Position numbers and translations under genes: made by a program. A stretch of DNA of 64,000 nucleotides from Sphingobacterium micropteri (GTDB lineage Bacteria; Bacteroidota; Bacteroidia; Sphingobacteriales; Sphingobacteriaceae): positions 124,001 to 188,000 of the forward strand of contig NZ_JACOIK010000010.1 in NCBI RefSeq assembly GCF_014692515.1. Direction: 5' to 3'. This document shows positions 62,576-64,000 of this stretch, in pieces. How positions within the stretch are numbered: the stretch's first letter is position 1; each line of letters begins with the position of its first letter. Under the pieces are notes generated by a model. It was given only the letters and a program-made list of their open reading frames with translations. It ran no database searches and had not been told where the DNA came from.

Positions 62576-64000
62576 TTACTCATCCCGTAACGAATCCACG
62601 GGATTGGCACGTGCGGCTTTGATGGCTTGCGTACTGATAGTGAACAATGCGATTGCAATGGCTGCTCCTCCTGACCAGACAAATACCCACCATGAAATAG
62701 CTATTCGGTAGGAAAAATCTTCCAACCAATTGTTCATCGCCCACCAAGCGATAGGCGATGCCAGAACGATAGCCATAAACACTAGTTTTATAAAATCTTT
62801 GGATAGCATGCTGCTGATTCCCCAGACAGAAGCGCCGAGTACCTTTCGGATACCGATTTCCTTGATACGTGTCTCCGCGATATAAGAAGCAAGCCCGAAT
62901 AGCCCTAAACAAGAAATGGCAATGGCCAATATGGAAAATACGAACGACAAGGACGCTATCTGCTGTTGATCGCGAAACTTTTTAGCATATTCTTCATCCA
63001 CGAAACTGTAGCTAAACGGATAGGCAGGATTAAACTTCTTAATAATGGTCTCCATCCTCTGTAAATTCTGTTGCATGGATTGGTGCTCGTTTGTGCGTAC
63101 AATCATATTGAGCATCCAATTTTTTGATGGAAAGATGGACATGGGGCCGACATCCCCATAAGGAGAATCGTTGATATAGTCTTTAAATACGCCTACAATG
63201 GTATAGGTGTCATCACCCCGTTTGAAATATTTTCCCACAGGGTCTTTCAGCCCCATGGTTTTGATGGCCGTTTCATTTAATAAAACTGAAGCACTATCGG
63301 CTGGTAATCTGGCGTAATCCAAATCACGGCCGTCGACGAGTGTCAAACCCACCGTTTTAATAAAATCGCTTTCTGCACGTCCCAATGCGAAGCTGGTGTT
63401 CTGCGTCTGTTCGGGGGTTGCGCCTTCCCAGGAAAAATTCCCGTTGGATACCGACGCATTTTTGGTAATGGACCATCCGGTACGTGTAACGCCTTTGACC
63501 GCACCGCTATTTAACAATTCGGCTTTAATAGCTTCATAGTTTTTGTTCATATCGCCTTCCACCGGTATTTCGATGAGCTGTGATGTATTGTAACCGGCAT
63601 TTCGTTCACTGGCATAATTGATTTGTAAACGGACAATTAAAGTTGCTATAATGAGCACAACGGCAATACTAAATTGAAAGATGACCAATACTTCCCGTAA
63701 ACTGAGATTATACCGACTTTTTTTTAGAAGTCCCTTTATAGTTTTAACAGGCTGGAAAGTGGAGAGTACAAATGCCGGATAGATGCCCGCTAGCAAACCG
63801 GTACAGAGCACTAAAACAAGCGTGGCCACCCAAATTAGCGGATTAGCTATCTCGAATGAAAGCGGTTTATCTAAGATTTGATTAAATAATGGGAGGGCGA
63901 TAAAAGCTAACCCTATGGCAATAGTACCGGCAATCAACGAGAGTAAGACAGATTCCGTTAGGAATTGACCTACCAGATTGCTTTTTCGTGCACCGACGAC
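62576..64000 (-). CDS. FtsX/MacB-type ABC permease (array member 4, partial)
   Basis: Only the C-terminal 474 residues are inside the window. The frame stays open to the right edge, starting VVGARKSNLVGQFLTESVLL, which is the end of the first FtsX loop. The second periplasmic domain and C-terminal three-helix block are complete, with KEIGIRKVLGASVWG, ending NPVDSLRDE. The internal ATG at 63937 is not the real start. Confidence 0.92.
   Translation of the reverse strand, partial: VVGARKSNLVGQFLTESVLLSLIAGTIAIGLAFIALPLFNQILDKPLSFEIANPLIWVATLVLVLCTGLLAGIYPAFVLSTFQPVKTIKGLLKKSRYNLSLREVLVIFQFSIAVVLIIATLIVRLQINYASERNAGYNTSQLIEIPVEGDMNKNYEAIKAELLNSGAVKGVTRTGWSITKNASVSNGNFSWEGATPEQTQNTSFALGRAESDFIKTVGLTLVDGRDLDYARLPADSASVLLNETAIKTMGLKDPVGKYFKRGDDTYTIVGVFKDYINDSPYGDVGPMSIFPSKNWMLNMIVRTNEHQSMQQNLQRMETIIKKFNPAYPFSYSFVDEEYAKKFRDQQQIASLSFVFSILAIAISCLGLFGLASYIAETRIKEIGIRKVLGASVWGISSMLSKDFIKLVFMAIVLASPIAWWAMNNWLEDFSYRIAISWWVFVWSGGAAIAIALFTISTQAIKAARANPVDSLRDE

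Noticed and set aside
62576..63937. Complete 453-residue permease starting at 63937
   Set aside because: The frame remains open to the window edge with conserved permease sequence upstream, so the gene is truncated by the window, not by nature.
1..64000. tRNA or rRNA genes, riboswitches, prophage
   Set aside because: No cloverleaf-like segment, rRNA stretch, known riboswitch core or phage gene was recognised by eye; a covariance-model scan would be needed to exclude small RNAs.

Overview
The window is chromosomal DNA of a Bacteroidota member, most likely Sphingobacteriaceae (Pedobacter, Sphingobacterium or Olivibacter type). The evidence is the set of tandem FtsX/MacB-type permeases ending in PVDSLRDE, BshA of bacillithiol synthesis, a CcmE with Cys in place of the heme-binding His, LytS/LytTR and BlaI/BlaR1-TonB pairs, MnmD, QueH, and promoters of the TTTG / TAnnTTTG type. 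No rRNA, tRNA, transposase or prophage gene was recognised.

Layout. 1-11.9 kb: housekeeping genes (DUF2520 protein, ccmF, ccmE, mnmD, FKBP isomerase, DUF255 protein, SixA-like phosphatase, Tat-exported TIM-barrel protein, frr-pyrH, bshA, arfB). 12-15.6 kb: a LytS/LytTR two-component pair divergent from a BlaI/BlaR1 pair with a double palindromic operator. 15.8-23.8 kb: a protease island with a secreted caspase-like protein, a C-terminal CHAT-domain fragment, a 1602-residue beta-propeller/caspase protein and a convergent lipoprotein. 23.9-41.7 kb: purC, cbpM-cbpA, an ABC/GntR(YtrA-type) operon with a clear operator, aldo/keto reductase, M28 peptidase, rpiB-tatC, the DUF177-rpmF-plsX-fabH-accB-accC lipid operon, queH, two tandem paralogous lipoproteins and a SirB1-like protein. 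42-48.3 kb: an ABC permease/ATPase operon with a candidate sigma-54 promoter and enhancer palindromes, a PatB-type C-S lyase and a CotH-family lipoprotein.

48.3-51.4 kb holds the most interesting locus. A 364-residue Cas12f/TnpB-like protein has lost the RuvC-I aspartate and the RuvC-II glutamate, and lacks the whole zinc-finger/RuvC-III end. It lies 11 bp downstream of an unusual ECF-like sigma factor that has an extra C-terminal HTH. Upstream of the sigma gene is a degenerate CRISPR-like array of about ten 36-bp repeats with a period near 66 bp. The array is interrupted twice by a duplicated 253-bp block that carries an anti-repeat and a hairpin, like a tracrRNA. I read this as an RNA-guided transcription-initiation module: a nuclease-dead Cas12f-guide RNA complex that recruits a dedicated sigma factor. 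From general knowledge, linked dCas12f/ECF-sigma pairs in Bacteroidota have recently been described as RNA-guided transcription activators. This locus appears to belong to, or be a variant of, that class. The truncated protein and the duplicated tracr-array layout look unusual.

52.4-64 kb: an FN3-domain protein, a VapBC-type toxin-antitoxin pair, a 3' remnant of an FtsX permease cut off by an AAA/DUF4143 ATPase gene, and four tandem FtsX-type permeases. The last permease runs off the right edge.
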